Source of the DNA: Cenococcum geophilum 1.58
Lineage: Eukaryota; Ascomycota; Dothideomycetes; Gloniales; Gloniaceae
Direction of reading: 5' to 3'
Length of the DNA: 64,000 nucleotides
NCBI GenBank assembly: GCA_001692895.1
Contig: KV748252.1
Span: 372,001-436,000, forward strand
Part shown: positions 35,170 through 46,720 of the stretch, one piece after another
Layout of the letters: every line of letters begins with the position of its first letter
How positions within the stretch are numbered: the stretch's first letter is position 1
Notes under the pieces: generated by a model
What the model saw: the letters and a program-made list of their open reading frames with translations, nothing else
What the model was told of the DNA's origin: nothing
The model's database searches: none
Translations under genes and position numbers: made by a program

Positions 35170-38100
35170 ATAATAATTCATTGCTTAACGTCCGATTCGG
35201 ATCCCTATTGGGCCCACGCGGACTACTCCTTATATACATATGGGGAGAAAACTCTATTTAAGAAAACCCCGTAATCTATCTCTCTGCCTTTTAGGACTTG
35301 CCTATAGGGCGCCTACGAGGCGCCTGCGAGTTACCTGTGGTGCTCCTACTACCTTACTTTTTAACCTCCTTAGGAACCACTGCTGCCGTAACAAGCCTAC
35401 GGACGCGCTAGTATTGTAAACTTTACTTTACTACTATAGAGTTATCAGGGGGCACCCGTTGCTCGCCCCCCTGCCTTTTATTGCCATTTCCTTTGCAACC
35501 CGGAACTGGTTTAGTATATTTTAGCTAATAAGCCACTAGGTAACCGCCTTAAGGCCTTTTTATATTAAGAGCAGTGTCTTATAATTCTCTATGCCAGCTA
35601 CTAAGAGTATTACTTCTTGGTTAGTACGTAAGGGGCATAGCAGTATTACGTGCTTTAGTGTCTATCTTAGCCAGCCACATTCGTATCTCGGGTTACCTAC
35701 TAGGACACCCACCTAGTAGAGCCAGTCTTTTAGTCCTATTACTCCTGTTCTTAAAAGTGTTACTATTATATTTTCTACCTTTGTTAGGCCTTCTTAGAGC
35801 CCTAGAGTGTTTACCCCCCATAGCGTTAACTATGCTACGGCTTAGGTTCTTCTTGCCTTAGTTAACCTCTATACCTTTAACTCCTATATGCCTCTCTAGC
35901 GTTGGTCTAGCTAGTATTACATTACGGTAGTTAGTTTCCTGGCGTTCTTTTATGCTTTACTTTAGCTCTTTTCTCTCTTTTGCTGTTGTCCTTGCTGGCC
36001 TCTTACGCGTTTCCCTTCCTCCTCTATATGGGCCTGGGCCCTAAAGTAGTACTATTCTTCTTCTGCTTTCTTTACCTATTTCTCTAATATATCTTCCCTA
36101 CTTTGGGGTTGTTGGTTTGTTCTCCTATAAGGCGCCCTAAGGTCCCTCTATAGTTTATTTAGGCGTGTCTTAATATACTTTATAACATTAGAGTTGCGTT
36201 CCTTTTACGCCCTTTGTATTGCAGCGGCTTTAATATATAGTTGTAGGGGGGGAATATTAGCTTCCTTCTCAAGCAGTACTGTGGCCGTTCGCTTATATCC
36301 GCCTATTATACTCCAGAGGCAGGCTGTTTAGACCTTTTAGAGTGGTTTAAGGAGCGATTTGGGGGGGCCTTTCTTAGATTCTTTAATAGCCTAAATACTG
36401 GACCTATACGTTATGGTTGGCCGGATAACTACTATATATAGTAGGCGTGACCTCTAGAAGCATGGGCCCCATGTGGAATTAACGATCCTAGATAATACGA
36501 TATACTGTGCTTAGCCCTTACGGGCCGCTTAGGCCGTATATACGCTCCACTAGAGCTTACTATCTACCTATACTCCTAATACTCTTAGGCCCTAAACTGG
36601 CTAACCCCTAAAGCCTTAGATGTGAATTATGTGCTAGAGATCTGTAGATTGGTTGCGTTTTCTTATAAAGTGGATTAGCTAGTACTTTTCTAGTAAGAAT
36701 TGGACTCTATATCGTCTTGCCTATTCTATATAGGTGTTATAAGCTTTCTCTAGCGTTCTGCAATTCTCTGCGGCTGTTGGCCCGTATATAATTAGGTTTA
36801 TATCATCGACGAAGCCTATCCCCTGGGTCGCCTCTTCCTTAAAGGAGTTAAGTAGGTTGCTTATAAAGAAAAGGAAAAGTATAGGCGAGAGGGGTGATCT
36901 TTGTGGTATTTCTGTTGCAACTGCAATAGGGGGGCTTTAGTATCCCCTAAAGACTAGCGATGTTTCTTTTTGGTTTATAAACCCTTGAACAAATTATATA
37001 ATCCATTTTAGGAAGCCTTTTGCTCTAAGGATATATAGGAGACGCTTATAGGGTACGTTATTGTAGGCGCTACTAATATCTAGGCTAAGCATTAATACTA
37101 CGAAGTCCCTTCGCATCGCCTATGCTAATTTAATAGTGGCAGCGAGTAGCGTAAGTGCTAATAGTATTAAGCGGTTCTTTCTTACCCCTATTTGGCTTTG
37201 TGGTAGTAGGGCATGTTCCTCTACCGTGTCTGCTATGTGGTCCGCTATTACCCTTTCTAAGATCTTGCTAAGGGTATTCTCTAAGGCAATAGGGCGGTAG
37301 CTCCCTGGAAATGAGTAGTCTGCTTTGCCTTCTTTACGTAAAACAAACGTTGTTATAGCTCTTCCGAGTCTTAGGTAGTAGCCTATTATAAAGCATGCTC
37401 TAGCTATATCCGCAAGCTAAGGTGCTATTAGTAGTCCGCAGGTCTTTAGGGCTTCATTTAGGATCCCATCTGGTCCTAGTACTGTATTATTTAAAAGGCG
37501 GCTAATGGTTCTAGCCATTTCTTCGGTTGTTATGTCACTATTAACCCTTAGGCGAGTCACCGGTGCTTCACCCGTGATATCGCTAAGGTCTACTAAAGCT
37601 AGTTAGGGGAAAAATCTTTCTGTAAGGATTTTTGCCTTCTCCTTATTATTGCTTATGGCCAGTAATTCACCTAGTCTTCGCAGGGGCGGGAGGTATAGGT
37701 CTTCTACTGGATGTCCTGCCTTTCTTTTTACCCATTTCGCTATCCTTTAAAGACCTTTATTATGGGGGAGGCTCGGGTTAGTAGTATACTTATTTATAAA
37801 CCGTCTCCAGCTATTCCTTACTTCTTTTTTTAGGGTATTCTTTAGCTGGTTTCTTGTGTCTTTGTAATGTCTCTCGTCTTTAGGATTATGGCTGCTTGTG
37901 TATTTTCTTCTTGCTTGTCGTTGGCTGGCGACGAGAACTGCGTATTGTGCGGACCATATATATCGCGCGTAGGGGCCTGCTTTTGAGACCGGGCAGTACT
38001 CTTCTAACCTATTTTTAATTGCTGCCTAGATCCTTTCTAGTCTTTGGTTGATTTCCTTAGGGGTAGCTACTAAGCCTCGCTTATTCGGTATCGGGTGGAT

Positions 38101-40732
38101 TTCTTTTAGGTCTTAAAGTTATTATTTAACTGTATTAAGGAAGCTGTCTATCTTAAGCTTTCTTATTGCGTATCTTTTAATATTTAATTGTGCCTTAATA
38201 TCTAGATCTAGCTATATCTAGATAGGGATATGGTCTAAAGCGAGTGCCCATTCTTCTTTAGGGTTATACCTTTTAAGTCTCTGGTATAGGCCTTCGTCCA
38301 TAAATATAAGGTTAATTATGCTTCTAGCGGTGCCTCGTTACCATATAATTGCTCCTAGGGGGGTGGCTAGCTTAAGGCCCTAGGTGTCTATAGCTTTTAG
38401 TAGGCACTCTACCTGTCGTTTGGTAGTAATATGGATACCCCCCTACCGCGGGTGGTAGAGGTTTATGTCTCCTAATAGGATAAACTCTATATCTTCGGTT
38501 TCTAGTAAGCTTATTGCTGATATAATATTCTCTGTTTGTGGGACCCCTTTGACCCTAGGGTTATATATATTAATAATCTAAACCGGTCCCCTATATGTCT
38601 GGATTATTATAACTGCAATATTTGGGTTAACTGCCTGCTATAACTATGAGGATAGGCTGATAGCCTTGCTAATTATAAAGCACACGCGTGTGGCTGCTTT
38701 TGGTTTATATAGGAGCTAGAATCCTTAGGGGCAGTATGTTGATTGTATATAGGCATTATAATACGGCTCTTGTATAGTAAGGATGTGGTATTTCTCTAGG
38801 TCTAAGCTATCTAGCAAGGGCCTTGCAAGACGGTGGTTTGTGTTGCCGCAGTTATACTATATAATAGATAGGTGGCGGACCCCCGGCGGGGGTCCTTCGC
38901 CTCTCCTTCGTTCCTCGCTTCCTCTATTTCCACTTTCTTTACGACATTTAGAGCTTTTGTCTCTTGTGTCTATATCCTGGTTACTACTTATTTTATATAG
39001 AGCTTTTTATTCCCGTATTTTGTGTTCCTAGTAGCGCTTCTATATCTAAATCTATTATTGTCTTTAGTTCCTCCCCTGTTCTTACTAATTGGCTATATGC
39101 CCTTTAAGAGTCGGCTGTAAATATTATGTTTGCCGCGTTAAGTCTAATTCTTAATTGTCCTGGTCTTAAGCTTACTATAGCTATCTATAATGGTCTTCCT
39201 ATAGGGCGTCCTCTCCCTTATGTCCCCTGTAACCCTTATGTCCCTATACAGTCTAGTGATATCGCGCGGCGACGCTTCTGGCCCGTTAAGGCTTAGGATA
39301 GCTGGCCTAGCCCCCTAGTGTTAAAGGTAGGAAATACTAGAAAGGCATCTGCGCCCCCCTAGCTTATCGCCTATTATTTCTATTCGTATAACCTAGTATA
39401 TAGTTATTCCCGTAGCTGTTAAGCCCTTACCTTCTGTCTCCTATATTTAATATAGTCTCCTCTCTCCCACGCCTTATATATGCTTTAGTGGCAGTTTGCG
39501 CATTTTATTTGGTCTTAATTTAAGCAGTTTCTTATATCGTAGGGGCCTGTATAGTGGCCGTATCACACCTATACTGCGCATATGGATTAGGTGTGTCCCC
39601 ATTATGCGCAGCGGTAGCATTATTCTAGGCGGAGTTTATAGTTATAGAGCCTTGCGTCGTATATAAGGCCATTTATAATAATACCTTTTTAGATAAGGAG
39701 TTTTTGCATTCCTAGTATATATATGCTAATAATAAGGGAGCTATACGTTCGACCGGCGTCTCCCTGGCGAGTCTCTAGCGACCCTTATATTCTTTTATTG
39801 TTTTTATTATATACTTAGTTTACATTTTCCTGTCAAAGCCATTAGATTCGGGTAATCTTAAGTCCTGGTATAAGGCGTTCCGTTTGTTTTACTATCTTAT
39901 ATATAGTTGCCGTATTGTCCGCCTGGCGTCCCTTTTCTACCCTAAGGCTTAGGGGAACCGCTAGGACTTCGACTAGGTAATCTTTATAGAGTACTTTTAT
40001 GCCAATACGTTCTCCTAGCCTATCCCCTGCCCTTATAGCTCGTTCCTTTACCTATTAGTCCCTTAGGGTGACTCTAATATCTCCGCTCCTAAGGTGTCAG
40101 ACTGTAACGGCGTCGTGGACCTCCTTACGAATTTTTATAAGGACTTCTATTTCTAATTATCCCCTAAGCCCCTCTGCTTTCTCTATATTTAGTTATATTG
40201 TAATTATATATCCGGATGTTATCTTTAGGGGGGTAGGCTCCCTATGCTATAAAGGCGCAGCTACGGCGGCCTAGGTGCGGTTCACCGGTAAGGAGGGATT
40301 TTATTTATTTTTAATTTTGCTTAGCCGTTGGAGGATTTAGTTAAGGGTTTACTGGAGGGGCGCCTGAGGTACGCTGGATTGGCGGAGCCATTCTACTAGC
40401 TATATTAGTTCGTTATGGCTAACAGTTGCTCCCCCGTAACTGCGGATACTAGACGCGTCCAATAGGCTTTATATTTTGTCAGATGCCTTCTTAATAGAGG
40501 TCTTTCCGCTTTGTGGTGTGGTATTCGCCCGTTCTTATTGTGGAGGGCCATTGCTAGGCGTGGTTCTGGTGGGTGCGCGCGAGTGCGAACCACCGTCGTT
40601 TGACGTGTGCCTCCCCTGCGATGCGTGCATCTCAGGGGGATTCTCTGGGTGTTTTTTAGGGTTCTTGTGGTTGTTCTTGGTCTTTTTGGGCCAGGTGCAG
40701 CAAGAGCTCCAGTTCCTCTTCACTACTATTAA
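35170..40732 (-). mobile_element. LINE-1: near full-length non-LTR retrotransposon (Tad1-like) in Gypsy-B reverse transcriptase
   Basis: 5563 bp flanked by a perfect 15-bp duplication TAAATTATAATATTA (35155-35169 and 40733-40747). A short AT-rich tail at the left end gives minus orientation. From right to left on the minus strand, read through stops: an ORF1-like gag with CCHC-type knuckles at about 39470-39620 (RCYRC then YRCDTATIQAPTI); an AP-endonuclease with GDINLYHPRW at about 38450-38490 and a DHIPI motif near 38230; and reverse transcriptase with PQRSPLSPILFLFFISNL followed by GFVDDINLIIYG at about 36790-36930. The left third should hold the RNase H/C-terminal part. The right-most about 450 bp keep high GC, unlike the rest. 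Confidence 0.9.
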
Positions 40733-43668
40733 TAAATTATAATATTATCCAGGTATACTGTATAGAAGTCATTAAGGTAGTTAAATAGTACGTTATTTAT
40801 ATATCGTTGGTATATAGCCGGTCCGTTAATTAGTCTAAAAGGTAGTATTTTATATTTATACGTTCCGTAACGGGTCTGAAACGTAATAAGGTCTTTTAAT
40901 TTAGGGTCCATCCTAATTTGGTAAAAAGCCTAGCGGATATTAAGCTTTATAAAGATCTTAGCTCTACTTATTTAGGCCAAAGTCTCATTAAGTAAAGGCA
41001 GTGGGTAGCGGTCTTTAAGGGTTAAATTATTAAGCTTATGGTAGTCGATACAGAAACAAAGTCCTCTATTTAGCTTTTTAGTAAAGAGAATAGGTAAGTT
41101 AAAAGGGGCTTAACTAGGCTTAATAAAGCCCTTATCCAGGTTATCAATAAGATACTACTTTATGGCCTATAATTCGGCAGTAAATTACTATTAGAGGGGG
41201 CTATAGCTAAGGGTAACCACCTTATCCGGCTTAATTTTAATCTTATAGTTATACGGTCGGTGAGGCGGGAGTACATTAGACGCTACTTTAGAGAAGGTGT
41301 TTTTAAATTTCTAGTATTAACGGGGCAGTTTCTATTCTACTAGCTCCTTATCTATAAGCTCGCCTTTTTCTTAAGCTAGGGCTTCTTTCTCTTTAATTAT
41401 TTAATTAATTTCGTATAAGCTAGTTATAAAGGCAACGGTATTAGGCTGAACTAGGTTTTAGTAGAATCCTATAGCGCTAATACAGCAGATATTAACTGGC
41501 AGGAGGTTTATAGGTTTCTTTACGGATATTCGTTGGGCCGTATTTTACGGTATAGGGTTTATGGTCTTCCTTAGCTTACGTTCCATTTTCCGCAAGTTAT
41601 CTTTCCGGTCTATTAGTTTGGTGTATCGTCTAATGTCCCTAGCCTTTCTTTATGGCTGCGTAGGGCCTAAGTTCTCCATTAGGGACTTAGCTAGGCTACT
41701 ACCGACTTTCTAAGTCTTTAGTGCGGGTAGTGTAATATAGGCAGTCTGGGGGCGGCGTAGTATACAGATCTGTTACGGATTAAGCTATATATCCTTCTTA
41801 AAAGCCTAGTCCCTACGCGTTACATCAGCCTAGTAAACGGTGTTTATCTACAGCCGTATAAGGTTTTCTATTATAATACTAATCTCTTTTATAAAGGAAG
41901 GCGTTAGGGGTATAGTTTTGGGCTAGATAAGCTGCCTATTCTATACGTTAAGCTATAAGCCTAAATAGGCTAGCTATTTTCTCCTTAAGATTATATTATA
42001 GCTTTTAAGGTCCGTAATAAGGAAGGGGACGTTATACTACCTTCGTCCGTTAACGCGGAGGTAGACCCGTAAGATAGTTATAATAGGTAGTCTTATCCGT
42101 CCGTTATATCCGCAAATAGGAACTGGTTTAGGCAGTTCTTTAAGGGGTGTATTTAAAAAGTTAGCCAGTTTTACAGCGCACTTTGTGTTAATTAAGGTAA
42201 AGGCATTTACTCCTAAGTTAGCTAAAGCAGAGGTTAAAACTTAATATCTATTACGAAATAAAGTATAAGGGATAGTGTAGCTTTTTCTACTAACTAGCCA
42301 ACCCAGATTAATATATGACATATTAATCCCTTTTAACCCTAAAGAAGAGTTTTCCTCTAAGGTTTCTCTTTTTCCGGCTCTGTACTATCCTCCTAAATTA
42401 ATAGAACCTTATTTATCTTTACCTTTATTAGGCAGTTCCTTATAGGGTAGCCTATTTAACCATATAAGAAGCAAGCTCCTTAATTGCTAAGGGCCTATAT
42501 ACGGGGGTTGCTATATATAGGCTAGGTGTACACCGGGCCCAAAATAGGGGTAGCTGCGCGGCTAGCTACTAGGTTAACTATAGGAGTTACTAATTATACC
42601 GGGGCACTACGGGCCGTACTTATAGTACTTACGGCCTAGTTTATAAGGTTTCTAGTTTTTAGCTAGTTAGCGCGTGCCTTAATTTAACGGAGGCCTTGGT
42701 TAATAGCTAGGTAATAGTCCGTAAGTTCCTTTAACGTCTATACCGTAGTATAAGCTAGTAATACGGCCCGCTATAGGTCTAGGGTAAGCTTATTGAAGAG
42801 GTCTAGCAGCAGGTCTTCCTAAGGGATCTAGGCTTATCCGGCCAGGTATAGAAAGCGGGTTTAAAAGGCCGAAAAGGTCTCCGTTGTTTTTATGTTTAGG
42901 CTTTTATAGCTAAGGCGGGCGTTTTATACTTTAAAAGGGTCTTTATAAATAGAAGATAAGTATTTAATTATTTCTTCTTTAGAGATAAAGGGGTCTGCTA
43001 AGTCTTTAGTGTATTGCGGGCGTAAATACGTTTAGGCGTCTTTGCTAGTACGGCTGAAAATATAGGCCATTCTGGCTCGGGCGTTAGGGAAGTAGTCTGC
43101 ATTAACTTTAAGCTTATCCCGTAATTAAAGCTTCTAATTATTAAATATAGGGTTGGTTCCGTCTGTAAGTAGCGGGGGATCCGCGACCTTTGCTGACCGC
43201 TTTGGTGCTATATAGGCCTTAGTAGATCTACTAAGGCGCTAAGATAGGGCCTAAAGGACTGTAGCAAGTCTTTAGTTATCTAATAATGACTTATTATTAG
43301 ATATAGGGGTATCTCTAGCTTTAAGCAGCTCTCGCAGTCGTTTAATTTCGGCATTGGTAGCCGCAAGCTCCGCCTAGGGGGTTAAAACGTTAATTGTTTC
43401 TTCGTCTAAAGTATTTAAGGGTCCTGCAGCTACTTTACCTACTGCTGTGGTTTATAGTATGGTGGTAGGGGTGTTAGGTAATTCTGGGTAATTTCTTTAG
43501 GGGTTCTAGTCTGTGTGTGTCTTGTGGGTCCTTTTCTTAGGGTTCTGTTCTTTTCTTTTAGGTCCTGTCCTTGTGGTCCTAGTAATGTCCTTAGGGTCCT
43601 ATTCTGTGTTCTTATAGATATATTTAAGTTCCTTCTTAGGAAGAAAGAGTAGAGTAAGCTTTAGATAA

Positions 43669-43895
43669 TGTTAGTGACTTAGTCAATTAAGATATAAGTA
43701 TGGCAAAAGGGTCGCGCAAGCCTATACGATTGGATTGTCTATAAACGAGAATCTAAAGCTAGGGAAAGGAAAGGAGAAGAAGAGTAGCGCCGTTCGGTGT
43801 TTTATAAGATCTTTGCGTCACGTAATCGCAATATACGGCAATCTGTGGCAACTTGCCGGTGCGAAGTTCTGCCAAGTTCTGTCAGTGCCGTAACA
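43669..43895 (-). repeat. Gypsy-B LTR (right, 5' LTR)
   Basis: 227 bp, TGTTAGTGAC...GTGCCGTAACA, with intact TGTTA/TAACA inverted ends. It contains GGCAAAAGGGTCGCGCAAGCC, conserved in the left copy. Confidence 0.93.
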
Positions 43896-45571
43896 TTTGC
43901 CTTCTTTTACTATTTCCTTTATAACCCAAAACTGGTCTAGTATATTTTGGCTAATAAGCTACTAGGTAACCGCCTTAAGACCTTTTTATGTTAAGAGTAG
44001 TATATTATAGTTCTTTATGCCAGCTACTAAGAGTATTACTTCTTAGTTGGTGCGTAGGGGGCATAATAGTATTACGTGTTTTAGTGTCTATTTTAGCTAG
44101 CTATATTTATATCTCGGGCTACCTACTAAGACACCTACCCAGTAGAGCTAATCTTTTAGTCCTATTATCCCTGTTCTTAAAAGTGTTGCTATTATATTTT
44201 CTGCCTTTATTAGGCCCTCCTAAAGCCCTTAAGTATTTACCCCCTATAGCGTTAACCATGCTACGGCTTAGGTTTCTCTTATCTAAGTTAGCCTCTGTAC
44301 CTTTAACTCTTATATACTTTTTTAGCGTTAATCTAACCAGTATTGTATTACGGTAGATAGTTTCCCGGCGTTCTTTTATATACTACTTTAGCTCCTTTCT
44401 CTTTCTTACTATTATCTTTGCTGGCCTCTTACGCGTCTCCCTTCCTCTACTATATAGGCCTAGGCCCTAACGCAGTACCATTCTTCTTTTACTTTCTTTA
44501 CCTATTTCTCTAATATATTTTCCCTACTTTGGGGTTATTGGTTTATTCTCCTACGGGGCACCCTAGGGTCCCTCTATAGTTTATTTAGGCGTATCTTAAT
44601 ATACTTTATAATATTAGAGTTACGTTTATTTTACGCTCTTTATATTACAGCGGCTTTAATATATAGTTATAGGGGGGGAATATTGGCTTCCTTCTTAAGC
44701 AGTACTGTGGCCATTCGCTTATACCCGCCTGTTATACTTTAAAGGCAGGCTGTTTAGACCTTTTAGAGTAGTTTAAGGGGTGATTTAGGGGGGCCTTTCT
44801 TAGTTTCTCTAATAGCCCAGATACTGGATCTATATGTTATAGTTAGCTAAATAACTGCTGTATATAGTAGGCGTAACCTCTAGAAGTATAGACCCTATAT
44901 AGAATTAACAATCCTAGATAGTGTGATGTACTATACTTAGCCCTTACGGGCTGCTTGCGCCGTATATACGCTTTACTAGAGCTTACTATCTACCCATACT
45001 CTTAATACCCTTAGGCCCTAAACTGGTTAACCCCTAAATCTTTAAATGTGGATTATATAATAGAGATCTGCAGATTGGTTGCGTTTTCTTATAAAATGGA
45101 TTAACTGATATTTCTCTGGTAAGAATTAGACTCTATATCGTCTTGCCTATTCTATATAGGTATTATAGGCTTTCTCTAGTGTCCTACAATTCTCTACGGC
45201 TATTAGCCCGTATGTAATTAGGTTTATATCGTTAATAAAGCCTATCCCTTAGGTCGCCCCTTTCTTAAAGGTGTTAAGCAAGTTGCTTATAAAGAAGAGG
45301 AAGAGTATAGGCGAAAGAGGTGATCCTTATAATATACCTATTGCAACTGTAATAGGGGGGCAGATTTATAATATAATAGTCAATAAATATTAAGCTATTT
45401 ACGAGACTAATAAAGAAAGAGGAACTATAGGTATAGAGAGATAAGTAAAGGAAGTTATTTGAGAAACTTTAGAAATTATTTACCTAGGAACTAATCCTTA
45501 AAATCTATTAACTAGGACTAGAAACGCTAGTAGAAACAAATATATTAGACTTTATATTAGGAGTATACTTA

Positions 45572-45785
45572 CGGAGGTGCGTTTTAAAAGTCTTCGCCGC
45601 CCCTTATTAGGCGGTCTTATGGGCGGTGGCTGCCTTAAGGTTGGTAGGGCAACGGGCTAGAAGCCGCCCAATAGCGCCTAAGGTCCCCCAGAACCGGCTT
45701 AAAATGCGCCCAATTTTCGGCTATATACGGGCTCTTTAGGCCCAACCTAGGCAGGGCCGGTAAAGACTTTTAAAACGTACCTCCG
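45572..45785. mobile_element. GC-rich MITE with TA target duplication
   Basis: 214 bp with terminal inverted repeats of about 23 bp (CGGAGGTGCGTTTTAAAAG at the left, its complement CTTTTAAAACGTACCTCCG at the right, one mismatch), flanked by TA on both sides (45570-45571 and 45786-45787). TA duplications and lack of coding capacity fit a Tc1/mariner- or Fot1/pogo-type MITE. The interior is GC-rich (CGCCGCCCC, GGGCGGTGGCTGCC), in strong contrast to the surrounding mutated DNA. Confidence 0.85.
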
Positions 45786-46329
45786 TACTATAGAAATATA
45801 GAAATATTTAGTATTTAGTAGTATATTATAGTTGGAAGATAATACTACTAGAACTAAACTATAACATTTATAATAAGAAGTTATTAGGTATAGTTATAGT
45901 ATTTAAAGAATTAAGAGTATTCTTATAAGGTATAAAGAAACTATTTATAGTTAAAATAGACTATAAAAACTTAATGGGGTTCCTAATAATAAAAGAACTT
46001 AATTATAGATAGGTTAGGTAAGTAGTAATGCTTATAAAATACTATTTTAAGATTTAGTATATTAAGGGTACTAAAAATATAAGAACTAATACGCTAAGTA
46101 GAAAACCTAAATTATAAAATAATAAAAAACTGTTAAAAGCAATGCTATAAAAAGATAAGAATAGTATAAGGATATAAAGACGCTTTAAAGTAGATTTAAA
46201 GGAATAAAATATATTCTATCTAAATTTAGGAGTATAGCTCTTATAGAGAACAAGACGTTACGTAAAGAAGAGAAGATAATATTAAGAGAATCTTATAATT
46301 AAATAGTTAGGGGTCTTAGTGGTTAATAT

Positions 46330-46720
46330 ATACGTATATACGTATATAGTCTTTAACAGATTTTGGTAGAATTTAATTGCTTTTAGTAGAACTTAGTAGA
46401 AGTTAATTAAAGTACCCCCTCTTTTAGCTAAGGGTCTAAAATATTTTAATTTTAGTTAAGACTTATTACTTATTATATTTATATACTTATATTAGGTAGT
46501 AGTATAAAGTTTTACTAGTTCTATTATTAAATAGACTAATTAGGATTTTCTATCTCTGATAAAAAATTACTATTAGCTTAGTTAAGGCGGTAAGCAGAAC
46601 TAATATCTTTATAGTAGGTCTTGTTAAGGTAAATCTAACTAATTAGATAACTTTAACTGGTGGTTAAAGTTCCTTAACATCTTGCGTGTTACGTAATCGT
46701 ATTATAAACGTTATAATAGA
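46330..46720 (-). mobile_element. Gypsy-B-like 3' relic at the right edge of the AT-rich block
   Basis: The minus strand has a polypurine-like AAAAGAGGGGGTACTTT (about 46409-46425). The stretch about 46620-46690 (CTAACTAATTAGATAACTTTAAC and GTTACGTAATCG) resembles Gypsy-B at about 32610-32700 and its LTR. It is a short degraded fragment. At about 46720 it abuts HET-domain coding sequence directly. Confidence 0.5.

Larger units (their letters stand above)
32331..43895 (-). mobile_element. Gypsy-B: LTR retrotransposon with chromodomain, interrupted by LINE-1
   Basis: Direct 227-bp LTRs are flanked by TTTGC (32326-32330 and 43896-43900). The polypurine tract adjoins the left LTR on the minus strand (AGAGGGGGGGGGTAA). 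Minus-strand remnants from right to left: gag about 42600-43450, protease about 41500-42300, reverse transcriptase about 40748-41200 continuing at 34900-35154, RNase H about 34350-34900, integrase about 33400-34300, and chromodomain about 32700-32990 (LVKGTLKYYVS, YLDKWIECWYNKD). Trp and Gln codons are often stops, as RIP produces. The domain set and C-terminus resemble Gypsy-A, so both are chromoviruses of related lineages. Confidence 0.9.
32036..45361 (-). mobile_element. LINE-2: 5'-truncated non-LTR retrotransposon, split by Gypsy-B
   Basis: Present as 32036-32330 and 43896-45361, about 1.75 kb in all, flanked by the 12-bp duplication AGATTTATAATA (32024-32035 and 45362-45373). It matches the left (3') part of LINE-1 throughout, but stops inside the reverse-transcriptase motif region, equivalent to about position 36938 of LINE-1. 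Truncation at the 5' end with a variable-length duplication is what target-primed reverse transcription yields. An AT-rich tail lies at the left end, giving minus orientation. Confidence 0.88.
31500..46310 (+). pseudogene. Gypsy-D pol remainder (reverse transcriptase to RNase H), multiply interrupted
   Basis: Pieces 31500-31733, 31918-32035, 45374-45571 and 45786-46310 read together, through stops, as one plus-strand Gypsy pol. The first pieces give the end of reverse transcriptase (KKIKAIVS, then LFLGVCNYYRRFII). The later ones give RNase H (LNYNIYNKKLLGIVIVFKEL, IKYYF-I-YIKGTKNI and the TLSRKP end), and finally an integrase zinc-domain start (ILRESYN). Insertions between them are the solo LTR, LINE-2 with its nested cargo, and a MITE. 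The element is lost beyond about 46310. Confidence 0.7.

Noticed and set aside
35658..35861. Hydrophobic plus-strand open frame (67 codons) and its parallel at 43988-44356
   Set aside because: Both are antisense to the same part of the LINE family; the hydrophobic look comes from the reverse strand of coding sequence.
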